64,000 nt of DNA, taken from positions 1-64,000 of the forward strand of contig NZ_MECL01000126.1 in NCBI RefSeq assembly GCF_014596445.1. Reading direction: 5' to 3'. This document shows positions 33,546 to 42,014 of the stretch, in pieces. Below the pieces are notes generated by a model that saw only the letters and a program-made list of their open reading frames with translations, did no database searches and was not told the origin of the DNA. Made by a program: the position numbers and the translations under genes. The DNA is from Streptomyces sp. CBMA29. Its GTDB lineage: Bacteria; Actinomycetota; Actinomycetes; Streptomycetales; Streptomycetaceae. Each line of letters begins with the position of its first letter. Positions within the stretch are counted from its first letter, which is position 1.

Positions 33546-34579
33546 CGCCCCTCACCACCGGAGCCCCGGCCCGCCCCGCCGCCGCCGGGACGCCCGAGCC
33601 GTTCCACCAGGCCGGTGAGCATATCGGGCGTGAGCGTGAGGCTGTCGATCCGCGGCAGGTTCTCCGCGACCCGGTTGAGCGCCAGCGCGTGCAGCGTCGC
33701 CGGATCCACGTCGCCGTGCACCCGCAGCCACCCGGCCTGTGCCTCGGCGCGCGCCGTACCCGCCTCGCGCGCCGCCTCGGCCTTCGCGCGGGCGAGGCGG
33801 ACGAGCCGGGCGGCCTCGGCCTCGGCGCGCACGGCGTCGGCCGCCGCGTTCTCCTCCGCCTCGCGGCGCGCGTTCGTGCCGTGCTGCTCGACCAACTGCT
33901 CCTCGCGCCGGGCGAGTTCGATCCGGCTGGCCAACTCATTCTCGGCGATGGCCCGTTCGCGTTCGACGGCGACGGCCCGCCGCTCGTACGTGGCCCGGTC
34001 CGCCTCCTGCTGGATCTGCTCACGCGCGGGCGTCCGCAGCGCGCGCTCCACCTCGGGCTCCGGCCGGATCGCCACCACGCGTACGGCGACGACCTCGATG
34101 CCGGTGGTGGCCAGTCGCGGCTCGGCGGCGAGCCCGTCGGAGATCCGCTGCCGTACCGCCGCCACGCCGTCGACCAGCGCGGACGCCAGCGCGGTACGGG
34201 CCAGGACGTCGAGCGCGTGCTGCTGGGCGGTCTCGGTGAGCAGGGTGGCGAGCTGTTCGAGCGGGGCGCCGCGCCAGATCCCGGTGTCGGGGTCGATGGA
34301 GAAGTCCAGGCGCTCGGCGGCGGTGGCAGGGGCGCTGATCCGGTACGTCACGGTCGACTGCACGCTGACGTCCTGGAAGTCGGAGGTCCTGGCGTGGAAG
34401 GACATCGCCAACTCGCGGTCGTCGACCGGCACTTCGGAGAGGGCGGCGGTCAGTGACCGGTACCAGAAGCTGAGGCCGGGCCCGTCGTGCACGAGCGCGC
34501 CGCGCGAGTGGTGGCAGATGTGCGCGGTGGGCGCTGAACGCAGATGGCGCCAGCCGAAGCGCCTGGTGATGTCGGCCAT
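33542..34579 (-). CDS. SPFH/Band 7 domain protein
   Basis: Stomatin/prohibitin/flotillin-type (SPFH) protein, 345 residues. The N-terminal region lacks the usual membrane anchor (MADITRRFGWRHLRSAPTAH), then the SPFH fold follows (DRELAMSFHARTSDFQDVSV, TVTYRISAP, TTGIEVVAVRVVAIRPEPEV). Residues about 185-275 form a long charged, Ala/Glu/Arg-rich helix likely to be coiled coil (EEENAAADAVRAEAEAARL-like). A Gly-rich tail ends the protein. SPFH proteins assemble into membrane-associated rings or scaffolds; without a clear membrane segment this one may be peripheral. It is the first gene of a two-gene operon with the NAD-kinase-like gene (GTGA overlap). Confidence 0.88.
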   Translation of the reverse strand: MADITRRFGWRHLRSAPTAHICHHSRGALVHDGPGLSFWYRSLTAALSEVPVDDRELAMSFHARTSDFQDVSVQSTVTYRISAPATAAERLDFSIDPDTGIWRGAPLEQLATLLTETAQQHALDVLARTALASALVDGVAAVRQRISDGLAAEPRLATTGIEVVAVRVVAIRPEPEVERALRTPAREQIQQEADRATYERRAVAVERERAIAENELASRIELARREEQLVEQHGTNARREAEENAAADAVRAEAEAARLVRLARAKAEAAREAGTARAEAQAGWLRVHGDVDPATLHALALNRVAENLPRIDSLTLTPDMLTGLVERLGRPGGGGAGRGSGGEGR

Positions 34580-34758
34580 GATGAGCCCCTCTTTCTCGTC
34601 AGTGCGACGATATCGAGCGATTCTCTTATCGTCAAGAGGACGAGATGGGGGAGTTCGGCGTATCCGCCGCAGTGCGCGGGCGCGGGCTGACGCGGCGCGC
34701 GCGGCGCGTCCCGCCGCTGGGGCGCGTGAATCGGGGGCGCGGTGGTCAGGATGGAGGC

Positions 34759-35982
34759 ATGGGATTCCATGTCGACTCCGAGACCGGGCGGCTGCGCCGC
34801 GTCATACTGCACCGCCCCGACCTCGAACTGAAGCGCCTGACCCCCAGCAACAAGGACGCGCTGCTCTTCGACGACGTCCTGTGGGTGCGCAGGGCCCGCG
34901 CCGAGCATGACGGCTTCGCGGACGTGCTGCGCGACCGGGGCGTCGAGGTCCACCTCTTCGGCGACCTGCTGCGCGAGTCGATGCTGGTGCCCGAGGCCAA
35001 GAAGCTGGTCCTGGACCGGGTCTTCGACGCCAAGGAGTACGGCCCGCTGGCCACGTCCCATCTGCGGGAGGCGTTCGACCGGTTGGGCGTCGTGGAGCTG
35101 ACCGAGGCGCTGATCGGCGGCATGACCAAGCGCGAATTCCTGGAGCGCTTCGCCGAACCCGTCTCCGTCCGCTTCCACGCCATGGACCTGGACGACTTCC
35201 TGCTCGCCCCGCTGCCGAACCACATCTTCACCCGCGACACCTCGGCCTGGGTCTACGACGGCGTCAGCATCAACGCCATGCGCTGGCCCGCCCGGCAGCG
35301 CGAGACGGTGCACTTCGAGGCGATCTACCGGCACCATCCGCTGTTCTCCGGCGGCGACTTCCACGTCTGGTCCGAGGGTCAGGCCGACTACCCGTCCACC
35401 ATCGAGGGCGGCGACGTCCTGGTCATCGGCGGCGGCGCCGTGCTGATCGGGATGAGCGAGCGCACCACCCCGCAGGCCGTGGAGATGCTGGCGCAGGGGC
35501 TGTTCGAGGCCGGCTCCGCGCGAACCATCGTGGCCCTGGACATGCCGAAGCGGCGGGCCTTCATGCACCTCGACACGGTGATGACGATGGTCGACGGCGA
35601 TACGTTCACGCAGTACGCGGGGCTGGGGATGCTGCCCTCGTACACCATCGAGCCCGGCTCGGGCGCGGGCGACCTGAAGGTCACCGACCACTCGCCCGAG
35701 CACATGCACCGGGCCATCGCGGCGGCCCTCGGCCTGGACTCCATCGACGTGCTCACCGCGACACAGGACGTGCACGCCGCCGAGCGCGAACAGTGGGACG
35801 ACGGCTGCAACGTCCTGGCCGTGGAGCCGGGTGTGGTCGTCGCCTACGAGCGCAACGCGACCACCAACACGTTTCTGCGCAAGCGCGGCGTCGAGGTGAT
35901 CGAGATCCCGGGCAGCGAGCTGGGCCGGGGCCGGGGCGGCCCGCGCTGCATGAGCTGCCCGATCGAGCGTGACGCGGTCTGA
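34759..35982 (+). CDS. arcA: Arginine deiminase
   Basis: Arginine deiminase, 407 residues, converting L-arginine to citrulline and ammonia. The guanidino-group-modifying fold has all key residues: the start [34 protein letters not shown] (substrate Asp), GGDV in [13 protein letters not shown], the catalytic His in [14 protein letters not shown] and the nucleophile Cys in [12 protein letters not shown] at the C-terminus. The length is normal. ATG 34759 is preceded at once by GGAGG and by a possible -10 (CAGGAT), so the mRNA may be nearly leaderless. The downstream argF-type gene can convert citrulline to ornithine and carbamoyl phosphate. No carbamate kinase or arginine/ornithine antiporter is visible. 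Confidence 0.97.
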   Translation: MGFHVDSETGRLRRVILHRPDLELKRLTPSNKDALLFDDVLWVRRARAEHDGFADVLRDRGVEVHLFGDLLRESMLVPEAKKLVLDRVFDAKEYGPLATSHLREAFDRLGVVELTEALIGGMTKREFLERFAEPVSVRFHAMDLDDFLLAPLPNHIFTRDTSAWVYDGVSINAMRWPARQRETVHFEAIYRHHPLFSGGDFHVWSEGQADYPSTIEGGDVLVIGGGAVLIGMSERTTPQAVEMLAQGLFEAGSARTIVALDMPKRRAFMHLDTVMTMVDGDTFTQYAGLGMLPSYTIEPGSGAGDLKVTDHSPEHMHRAIAAALGLDSIDVLTATQDVHAAEREQWDDGCNVLAVEPGVVVAYERNATTNTFLRKRGVEVIEIPGSELGRGRGGPRCMSCPIERDAV

Positions 35983-36025
35983 GCGCCTGATCCCGGCGGG
36001 GTGCGTGTACGGCACACGAGAGGTC

Positions 36026-36039
36026 TGTATAAGAATGCC
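36026..36039. promoter_or_regulatory. Candidate ArgR operator (ARG box) upstream of argF
   Basis: TGTATAAGAATGCC fits the streptomycete ARG-box pattern TGCAT-N4-ATGCA at eight of ten positions. It lies in an unusually AT-rich patch (36020-36060), 76 bases before the argF start. A weaker half-site may follow at about 36043-36055. Confidence 0.45.
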
Positions 36040-36115
36040 GATCTACGTATAGACTTCCAATCTCGTTCGTCCCGCACCCCCGACCTACCCGCACCCCCGA
36101 CCTAGGAGTCCCCGC

Positions 36116-37114
36116 ATGGCCGTCGACCTCAAGGGCCGCCACTTCCTCAAGGAGCTGGACTTCACGCCCGAGGAGTTCCGCCACCTGGTGGAGCTGGCCG
36201 CGGAGCTGAAGGCGGCTAAGAAGGCGGGCGCCGAGGAGCAGCGACTGCGCGGCCGTAACATCGCGCTGGTCTTCGAGAAGACCTCCACCCGCACCCGGTG
36301 CTCCTTCGAGGTCGCCGCCGCCGACCAGGGCGCGTCCACCACCTACCTCGACCCGTCCGGCTCGCAGATCGGACACAAGGAGTCGGTCAAGGACACCGCC
36401 CGCGTGCTGGGCCGGATGTTCGACGGCATCGAGTACCGGGGCAGCGGCCAGGCCGTGGTCGAGGAGCTGGCCGCCCACGCGGGCGTCCCGGTGTGGAACG
36501 GCCTCACCGACGAATGGCACCCCACCCAGATGCTCGCCGACGTCCTCACCATGACCGAGCACAGCGCGAAGCCGCTCACCGGCATCGCTTACGCCTACCT
36601 CGGCGACGCCCGCTCCAACATGGGCAATTCGCTGCTGGTCACGGGCGCGCTGCTGGGCATGGACGTACGTGTCGCCGCGCCCGCCAGCCTGTGGCCGCAG
36701 GAGTCCGTGGTCGCCGAGGCCCGCCGCCTCGCCGAGATCTCGGGCGCCCGCGTCACCCTCACCGAGGACGTCACCGAGGCCGTGCGCGGCGCCGACTTCG
36801 TCCACACCGACGTGTGGGTGTCGATGGGCGAGCCGAAGGAGGTCTGGGACGAGCGGATCGCGCTGCTGGCGCCGTACGCCGTCACCGCCGACATCCTCGC
36901 GGCCACCGGCAACCCGGACGTGCGCTTCCTGCACTGCCTGCCCGCGTACCACGACCTGGGCACCGCGATCGGCCGCGAGATCCACCAGCGCACCGGGCTG
37001 ACGTCGCTGGAGGTCACCGACGAGGTCTTCGAATCCGACCGGTCGGTGGTCTTCGACCAGGCGGAGAACCGTATGCACACCATCAAGGCGGTCCTGGTGG
37101 CGACGCTGGCCTGA
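36116..37114 (+). CDS. argF: Ornithine carbamoyltransferase
   Basis: Ornithine carbamoyltransferase of 332 residues. The carbamoyl-phosphate motif [11 protein letters not shown] (about residue 56), the HPTQ motif in [20 protein letters not shown] and the ornithine-site HCLPAYHD are all intact. The gene may be anabolic (argF) or catabolic (arcB). Position next to arginine deiminase argues for the catabolic role; the ARG-box-like sequence upstream argues for control by arginine. It has its own 133-bp upstream region, which also holds a 17-bp direct duplication near 36070-36104. Symbol given as argF with that caveat. Confidence 0.95.
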   Translation: MAVDLKGRHFLKELDFTPEEFRHLVELAAELKAAKKAGAEEQRLRGRNIALVFEKTSTRTRCSFEVAAADQGASTTYLDPSGSQIGHKESVKDTARVLGRMFDGIEYRGSGQAVVEELAAHAGVPVWNGLTDEWHPTQMLADVLTMTEHSAKPLTGIAYAYLGDARSNMGNSLLVTGALLGMDVRVAAPASLWPQESVVAEARRLAEISGARVTLTEDVTEAVRGADFVHTDVWVSMGEPKEVWDERIALLAPYAVTADILAATGNPDVRFLHCLPAYHDLGTAIGREIHQRTGLTSLEVTDEVFESDRSVVFDQAENRMHTIKAVLVATLA

Positions 37115-37160
37115 GCCCGGTGCCCGCACCGGTCCCGAGCCCACGCCCGGCCGCTGCGGC

Positions 37161-37190
37161 GGTCAGCGCAGGTCAGCGCAGGTCAGTGCA
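37161..37190. repeat. 10-bp tandem repeat, three copies, at a gene 3' end
   Basis: GGTCAGCGCA occurs twice and GGTCAGTGCA once, head to tail. The third copy contains the stop codon of the RsbW-like gene, and each copy holds a TCA, so the stop is effectively triplicated in spacing of ten. Confidence 0.85.
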
Positions 37191-37632
37191 GGGTGAACCA
37201 GACGGCTTTGCCGGTGCCGGTCAGCCGGTAGCCGGAGTCGGCGCTCAGCGCGCGGATCAGGATCAGGCCGCGGCCGTGCTCGGCCAGGTCGTCGTGGCGC
37301 GGGGGGTCGGGCTGGGCGGGGATCAGGAGATTGAGGCCGACGGGGAATTCCAGGCCCTGGTCGTGGACCTCGACCTGGAAGCCGTGCGGGAGCAGTTCCA
37401 CGAACAGCTCGATGTCGCCCGGCGGGGTGTGCTCCACGGCGTTGGCGACGACCTCGGCGGTGAGGAGTTCCGCGGTGTCGGTGTCGGGGCCGGTGTCCTG
37501 ACCGAGTTCGACCAGGACGGTACGGACCATGGCGCGCGCCAGCGGGACGGCGGCGGGGGAGTGCGGCAGGTCGATCCGCCAGACCGTCGGCCGGTCGGGG
37601 AACTCGCCTGCGGTGCGGGTGGGGCTGGTCAT
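37183..37632 (-). CDS. RsbW-like ATP-binding regulatory kinase
   Basis: Single-domain GHKL ATPase of the anti-sigma-factor/serine kinase group, 149 residues, very numerous in Streptomyces. The N-box is AEVVANAVEHTPPGD, the G1 region VEVHDQGLE and the G2 region HGRGLILIRAL. The domain fills the whole protein, with no sensor or membrane part. Such proteins bind and inhibit sigma factors or phosphorylate anti-anti-sigma proteins. No sigma factor or STAS gene is adjacent, so the partner is unknown. It is convergent with argF and divergent from the enoyl-CoA hydratase-like gene. Confidence 0.9.
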   Translation of the reverse strand: MTSPTRTAGEFPDRPTVWRIDLPHSPAAVPLARAMVRTVLVELGQDTGPDTDTAELLTAEVVANAVEHTPPGDIELFVELLPHGFQVEVHDQGLEFPVGLNLLIPAQPDPPRHDDLAEHGRGLILIRALSADSGYRLTGTGKAVWFTLH

Positions 37633-37842
37633 CGCTGCTCCGATCCTGACGGGGCGGGGGCTCGCTCACCCCGATGTCCTCCACCCTAGGAATCGGACAA
37701 TACGGTCAGCAGAGGCGTCCGGAAGGAAGTCGTAGGGACCAAAGGCCCGCGAGCGGGCGGACCTCCGGCCCGTACCCGGCCGCGCGCGCCGCTCTCGGTC
37801 CGCCCGGTGTTCGCCCCCCGCCTCCTCCTTGTCTCGCCCTCC

Positions 37843-37854
37843 TGACGACAGTCA
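37843..37854. promoter_or_regulatory. Candidate operator TGACGRCAGTCA (site 1)
   Basis: TGACGACAGTCA, a TGAC-N4-GTCA palindrome, lies 36 bases upstream of the crotonase-family gene. It is followed by ACAGG and GATAAC. The same 12-mer with one change, again followed by ACAGG and GATAA, is found at 43712 in the other promoter of this locus. Confidence 0.65.
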
Positions 37855-37890
37855 CAAACAGGTGATAACGTCGAGACGAGGAGGCCGCGC

Positions 37891-38718
37891 ATGAGTCCGT
37901 ATCCCAGCTCCGCGAGCCCCACCGGCCACTGGCGCCATCTGCGCGTCGACCGGGCCGAGGGCGTCGTCACCGTCACCTTCGACAGGCCGGAACGGCTCAA
38001 CGCACTGACCTTCGGCGCCTACGCCGACCTGCGCGACCTGCTGGCCGAGCTGGCCAGGGAGGGTGGGACCCGCGCCTTGGTCCTCGGCGGCGCGGGCCGC
38101 GGTTTCTGCTCGGGCGGCGACGTGGACGAGATCATCGGCGCCACCCTGGCCATGGGCACCGGCGAGCTGCTGGAGTTCAACCGGATGACCGGACAGGTCG
38201 TCCGGGCGATCCGCGAGGCGCCCTTCCCGGTGATCGCCGCCGTGCACGGCATCGCCGCGGGCGCGGGCGCGGTGCTCGCCCTCGCCGCCGACTTCCGGAT
38301 CGTGGAGCCCTCCGCGCGCTTCGCCTTCCTGTTCACCCGCGTCGGCCTGTCGGGCGCCGACATGGGCGCCGCGTATCTGCTGCCCCGGCTCGTCGGGCTC
38401 GGCCACGCCACCCGGCTGCTGATGCTCGGCGACAGCGTCGACGCGGCGGAGGCGGAGCGGATCGGCCTGGTCAGCCAGAGCGCGCAGGAGGGCGGCGCCG
38501 ACGAGGCCGCCGCCACGCTCGCCCGCAGACTGGCGGCGGGCCCGGCGCTGGCCCATCAGCAGACCAAGGCGCTGCTCACCGCCGAGTTGGACATGCCGCT
38601 GGGCGCCGCCGTCGAAATGGACGCCGCGGCGCAGGCGTTGCTCATGACCAGCGCCGACTACGCCGAATTCCACGCCGCCTTCACCGCGAAGCGCGAGCCG
38701 AAGTGGGAAGGCCACTAG
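37891..38718 (+). CDS. Enoyl-CoA hydratase/isomerase (crotonase) family protein
   Basis: Crotonase-superfamily enzyme of 275 residues acting on a CoA thioester. The CoA and oxyanion regions are present (RLNALTFGAYADLRDLLAEL, GGAGRGFCSGGDVDEI, VHGIAAGAGAVLALAADFRI). Neither of the two glutamates used by true enoyl-CoA hydratases is obvious at its expected place (GAGAVLAL and LSGADMGAAYLLPRL), so it may do another crotonase reaction, such as ring hydrolysis or isomerisation. It is two bases from the bifunctional hydroxylase gene and shares an operator-like motif with the acyl-CoA dehydrogenase promoter. The best guess is a late step of the aromatic CoA pathway here. Confidence 0.9.
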   Translation: MSPYPSSASPTGHWRHLRVDRAEGVVTVTFDRPERLNALTFGAYADLRDLLAELAREGGTRALVLGGAGRGFCSGGDVDEIIGATLAMGTGELLEFNRMTGQVVRAIREAPFPVIAAVHGIAAGAGAVLALAADFRIVEPSARFAFLFTRVGLSGADMGAAYLLPRLVGLGHATRLLMLGDSVDAAEAERIGLVSQSAQEGGADEAAATLARRLAAGPALAHQQTKALLTAELDMPLGAAVEMDAAAQALLMTSADYAEFHAAFTAKREPKWEGH

Positions 38719-38720
38719 CC

Positions 38721-41087
38721 GTGCCCGGCGGCCACCGGACGGCGGGCGCCCGCCGTCCCGAGCGCATCGCCGTCATCGGCGGCGGCCCCGGCGGCCTCTA
38801 CGCCGCCGCGCTCCTCAAGCGCCTTGACGCGGACCGGACGGTCACGGTGTGGGAACGCGGCGCGCCCGAGGACACCTTCGGCTTCGGCGTCGTCTTCTCC
38901 GACGAGACCGTGGGCGGCATCGAGAACGCCGACCCGGCCGTCTACGCCGCCATGCGCGAGGAGTTCATCCGCTGGGAAGCGATCGACATCCGGCACCGCG
39001 ACCGCCTCACCCGCTCCGGCGGCCACGGCTTCGCGGCCCTCGACCGGCGCCGGCTGCTCGCGCTGTTGTACGAGCGCTGCCGCGACCTCGGCGTGGACGT
39101 CCGCGTCCGCACCCCGGCCCCCTCCGCCGCCCGGCTCGCCCTCGACCACGACCTCGTGGTGGCCGCCGACGGCGCCCACAGCGCCACCCGCGCCGCGCAC
39201 GCCGACGTCTTCCGCCCCCGCCTGACCACCCACGGCTGCCGCTACATCTGGCTCTCCGCCGACCTCCCGCTCGACGCCTTCCGCTTCGAGATCCTGGAGA
39301 CCCCGCACGGCGTGATGCAGGCCCACGCCTACCCGTACCGGCCGGGCGCCAGCACCTTCGTCGTCGAGATGGCCGAGGACGTCTGGCGCCGCGCGGGCTT
39401 CGACCGCGAAGCGGCCGAAGCCACCGCCACCGCCACCACTATCGCCGCCTGCGAAAAACTCTTCGCCCGCCTCCTCGACGGCCGCGCCCTGCACGCCAAC
39501 CGCTCCCGCTGGCAGCCCTTCACCACCGTGGTCAACGAGCGCTGGCGGCACGGCCGTACGGTCCTGCTCGGCGACGCCGCCCACACCGCGCACTTCTCCA
39601 TCGGCTCCGGCACCAAGCTCGCCATGGAGGACGCGCTGGCGCTCGCCGCTTCCCTGCGTGAACAGCCCGACACCGAAACGGCGTTGGCCGCGTACGAGAG
39701 CGAGCGGCGGCCGGTGGTGGAGAGCACGCAGCGGGCGGCGCTGGCCAGCCTGGAGTGGTTCGAACGGCTCGGCGCTTACGTGGACCAGCCGCCGACGCAG
39801 TTCGCGTTCAATCTGCTGACCCGCAGCCGCCGCGTCACGCACGGCAATCTGCGGCTGCGCGACCGGGAGTTCACCGACCGCGTCGAGCGCGGCTTCGGGG
39901 CGCCGCCCGGCACTCCGCCGATGTTCACCCCCTTCCGGCTGCGCGGCCTGACGCTGCGCAACCGCGTCGTCGTGTCACCGATGGACATGTACGTGGCGCG
40001 CGACGGCCTGCCCGGCGACTTCCACCTCGTCCACCTGGGCGCGCGAGCGCTCGGCGGGGCCGGTCTGGTGATGACCGAGATGGTCTGCGTCAGCCCGCAC
40101 GGCCGGATCACCCCCGGCTGCACCGGCCTGTGGAACGGCCAACAGGAAGCCGCCTGGCGGCGGATCACCGATTTCGTCCACCAGCAGGGCGGTATGGGCG
40201 GGACCGGTGCGGGTGCGAGCGGCACCGGCGGCACCGGCACCGCCATCGGCCTCCAACTCGGCCACAGCGGCCGCAAAGGCTCCACGCGCCTCATGTGGGA
40301 CGGCATCGACCAGCCGCTCCCCGACGGCAACTGGCCGCTGGTCGCCCCCTCGCCGCTGCCGTACCGCGAAGGCGTCAACCAGGTGCCGCACGCCCTGCGC
40401 GCGGACGAACTCGCCGAGATCCGCGACCAGTTCGCGGCGGCGGCCGAGCGCGGCGCCCGCGCAGGTTTCGACCTGCTCGAACTGCACTGCGCCCACGGCT
40501 ACTTGCTCTCCTCCTTCCTGTCCCCGCTCACCAACCACCGCACCGACCGTTACGGCGGCGACCTCGCGGGGCGGCTCCGCTTCCCGCTCGAAGTCCTGGA
40601 CGCGGTACGGGAGTCGTGGCCGTCCGACCGGCCGCTGACGGTACGGATCTCCGCCACCGACTGGGCGCCGGGCGGCGCCACGGGAGACGACGCCGTCGCC
40701 GTGGCCCGCGCGCTGGCCGAGCACGGCGCCGACGCCGTGGACGTCTCCACCGGCCAGGTCGTCGCCGACGAGCGGCCCGCCTTCGGCCGCTCCTACCAGA
40801 CGCCGTACGCCGACCGGATCCGTAACGAGACGGGCCTGCCGGTGATCGCGGTCGGCGCCATCTCCTCCTGGGACGACGTCAATTCGCTGCTGCTCGCGGG
40901 CCGCGCCGACCTCTGCGCACTGGCCCGCCCGCACCTGTACGACCCGCACTGGACACTGCACGCCGCCGCCGACCAGTCCTACGAAGGCCCCGGCGCGCCC
41001 TGGCCCACCCCGTACCTCGCGGGCCGCCGCCCGGCGCCCACCGGCCGTACGGACGCGCCGAAACCCCGCCTGGCGCTGGACTCCTGA
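38721..41087 (+). CDS. Bifunctional aryl-CoA monooxygenase / OYE-family reductase (2-aminobenzoyl-CoA or salicylyl-CoA type)
   Basis: Fusion of two flavoenzymes, 788 residues. Residues 1-390 form a class A FAD monooxygenase (RIAVIGGGPGGLYAAALL, later RTVLLGDAAHTAHFSIGSG). Residues 400-760 form an Old Yellow Enzyme domain (LRNRVVVSPMDMYVARDGLP, then DLLELHCAHGYLLSSFLSPL and TDRYGGDLAGRLRFPLEVLD). This is the architecture of 2-aminobenzoyl-CoA monooxygenase/reductase and of proteins named salicylyl-CoA 5-hydroxylase. With a ligase, crotonase, acyl-CoA dehydrogenase and Rid protein around it, and no gentisate dioxygenase, the aminobenzoyl-CoA role fits better. GTG 38721 has GGGAAGG nine bases upstream; GTG 38703 is an in-frame alternative overlapping the preceding gene. 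Confidence 0.88.
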   Translation: MPGGHRTAGARRPERIAVIGGGPGGLYAAALLKRLDADRTVTVWERGAPEDTFGFGVVFSDETVGGIENADPAVYAAMREEFIRWEAIDIRHRDRLTRSGGHGFAALDRRRLLALLYERCRDLGVDVRVRTPAPSAARLALDHDLVVAADGAHSATRAAHADVFRPRLTTHGCRYIWLSADLPLDAFRFEILETPHGVMQAHAYPYRPGASTFVVEMAEDVWRRAGFDREAAEATATATTIAACEKLFARLLDGRALHANRSRWQPFTTVVNERWRHGRTVLLGDAAHTAHFSIGSGTKLAMEDALALAASLREQPDTETALAAYESERRPVVESTQRAALASLEWFERLGAYVDQPPTQFAFNLLTRSRRVTHGNLRLRDREFTDRVERGFGAPPGTPPMFTPFRLRGLTLRNRVVVSPMDMYVARDGLPGDFHLVHLGARALGGAGLVMTEMVCVSPHGRITPGCTGLWNGQQEAAWRRITDFVHQQGGMGGTGAGASGTGGTGTAIGLQLGHSGRKGSTRLMWDGIDQPLPDGNWPLVAPSPLPYREGVNQVPHALRADELAEIRDQFAAAAERGARAGFDLLELHCAHGYLLSSFLSPLTNHRTDRYGGDLAGRLRFPLEVLDAVRESWPSDRPLTVRISATDWAPGGATGDDAVAVARALAEHGADAVDVSTGQVVADERPAFGRSYQTPYADRIRNETGLPVIAVGAISSWDDVNSLLLAGRADLCALARPHLYDPHWTLHAAADQSYEGPGAPWPTPYLAGRRPAPTGRTDAPKPRLALDS

Positions 41088-41104
41088 GCACAACGGGGCG
41101 GCGG

Positions 41105-41995
41105 CTACTGGTCCGCCACGAAGCGCGCCCCCTGGTCGCGCAGCAGCACATGCAGCGCCGTGAACACCGCCGCCGAGCGGATGCCCGGCCAGTCCGGGGG
41201 CAGCAGCGCCGGGGGCAGACCGGGGTCGGCGTACGGCAGGCGCCGCCAGGTGTCGAGCGCCCGCAGATAGTCCCCGAAGGCCCGCTCGGGCGAGGGCGCG
41301 CCGACCCCAGCCCCGGACTCAGCCCCGGACTCGGCCCTGGCCCCGGACTCGGCCCCAGCCCCGGCCCCGGCACCCGCCCCCGCCGACCACCTCCCCAGCA
41401 CCGGCTCGTGCGCGGCCAGGAACGTGTGGTGCAGCGCGGCCAGCGCGTCCAGATCCCACCAGCGCCGTACCGCCTCCTCGGTCGCGGTGAAACCGAGGTG
41501 CGCGCCGCGGAACAGGTCGACGTACGGGGCCAGTTCGAGCCGCCGCAGCACATGCCGGGTCTCCTCGTGCAGCGCGCCGGGCGCCACCCACACGCCGGGC
41601 GCGGCCGTACCGAAGCCGAGTCCGGCCAGCCGGGACCGCAGCAGGTGCCGCTTGTGCCGCTCGGACTCCGGCACCGAGAAGACGGCGAGCAGCCAGTCCT
41701 CCGGGTCGGGATCGGGCGCGGCGCCGACCCCGTAGATCCGCCCGTCGCCGTCCGCGAGCAGCAGCCGCGCGTCGTCGGACAGCGCGTACGCGGCGGCCCC
41801 GCCGACCCGGTCGGGCACGAGGTGGCCGCGCCGCTTGAGCCGGGAGACCGCGGACCTGACCGACGGCGGGTCCACGCCCACCGCCCCCATCAGCCGGATG
41901 AGCGCGGCCACCGGCACCCGGCCCGCCAACTCCGCGCGCCCGTAGGCGCCGTAGAAGGTGAGGATCAGGGAACTCGGTGTGTGCTGCTCGGTCAC
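41105..41995 (-). CDS. PaaX-family transcriptional repressor
   Basis: PaaX-type regulator of 296 residues, a family that represses aromatic CoA pathways and responds to aryl-CoA thioesters. The N-terminal winged helix includes LAGRVPVAALIRLMGAVGVD and PSVRSAVSRLKRRGHLVPDR. The middle domain (DWLLAVFSVPESERHKRHLL, LAGLGFGTAAPGVWVAP) and the C-terminal domain follow. An insert of about 28 residues made of Gly, Ala, Ser and Glu (WSAGAGAGAGAGAESGARAE onward) interrupts the third domain at about residue 207 and is unusual. It starts at GTG 41995, 19 bases after the ligase stop, so it is probably the last gene of the ligase operon. The two TGACGRCAGTCA sites are its likely targets. Confidence 0.9.
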   Translation of the reverse strand: MTEQHTPSSLILTFYGAYGRAELAGRVPVAALIRLMGAVGVDPPSVRSAVSRLKRRGHLVPDRVGGAAAYALSDDARLLLADGDGRIYGVGAAPDPDPEDWLLAVFSVPESERHKRHLLRSRLAGLGFGTAAPGVWVAPGALHEETRHVLRRLELAPYVDLFRGAHLGFTATEEAVRRWWDLDALAALHHTFLAAHEPVLGRWSAGAGAGAGAGAESGARAESGAESGAGVGAPSPERAFGDYLRALDTWRRLPYADPGLPPALLPPDWPGIRSAAVFTALHVLLRDQGARFVADQ

Positions 41996-42000
41996 ATGAT

Positions 42001-42012
42001 CACCCTAGGGTG
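42001..42012. promoter_or_regulatory. 12-bp palindrome between ligase stop and paaX start
   Basis: CACCCTAGGGTG is a perfect palindrome located between the ligase stop (42015) and the paaX GTG (41995). It also supplies an AGGGTG that may act as the paaX ribosome-binding site, so regulatory meaning is uncertain. Confidence 0.35.
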
Positions 42013-42014
42013 TC

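Noticed and set aside
38703-38720. GTG 38703 as start of the bifunctional hydroxylase
   Set aside because: It would overlap the preceding gene by 16 bases and lacks a ribosome-binding site, whereas GTG 38721 has GGGAAGG at good spacing. It is kept only as an alternative.
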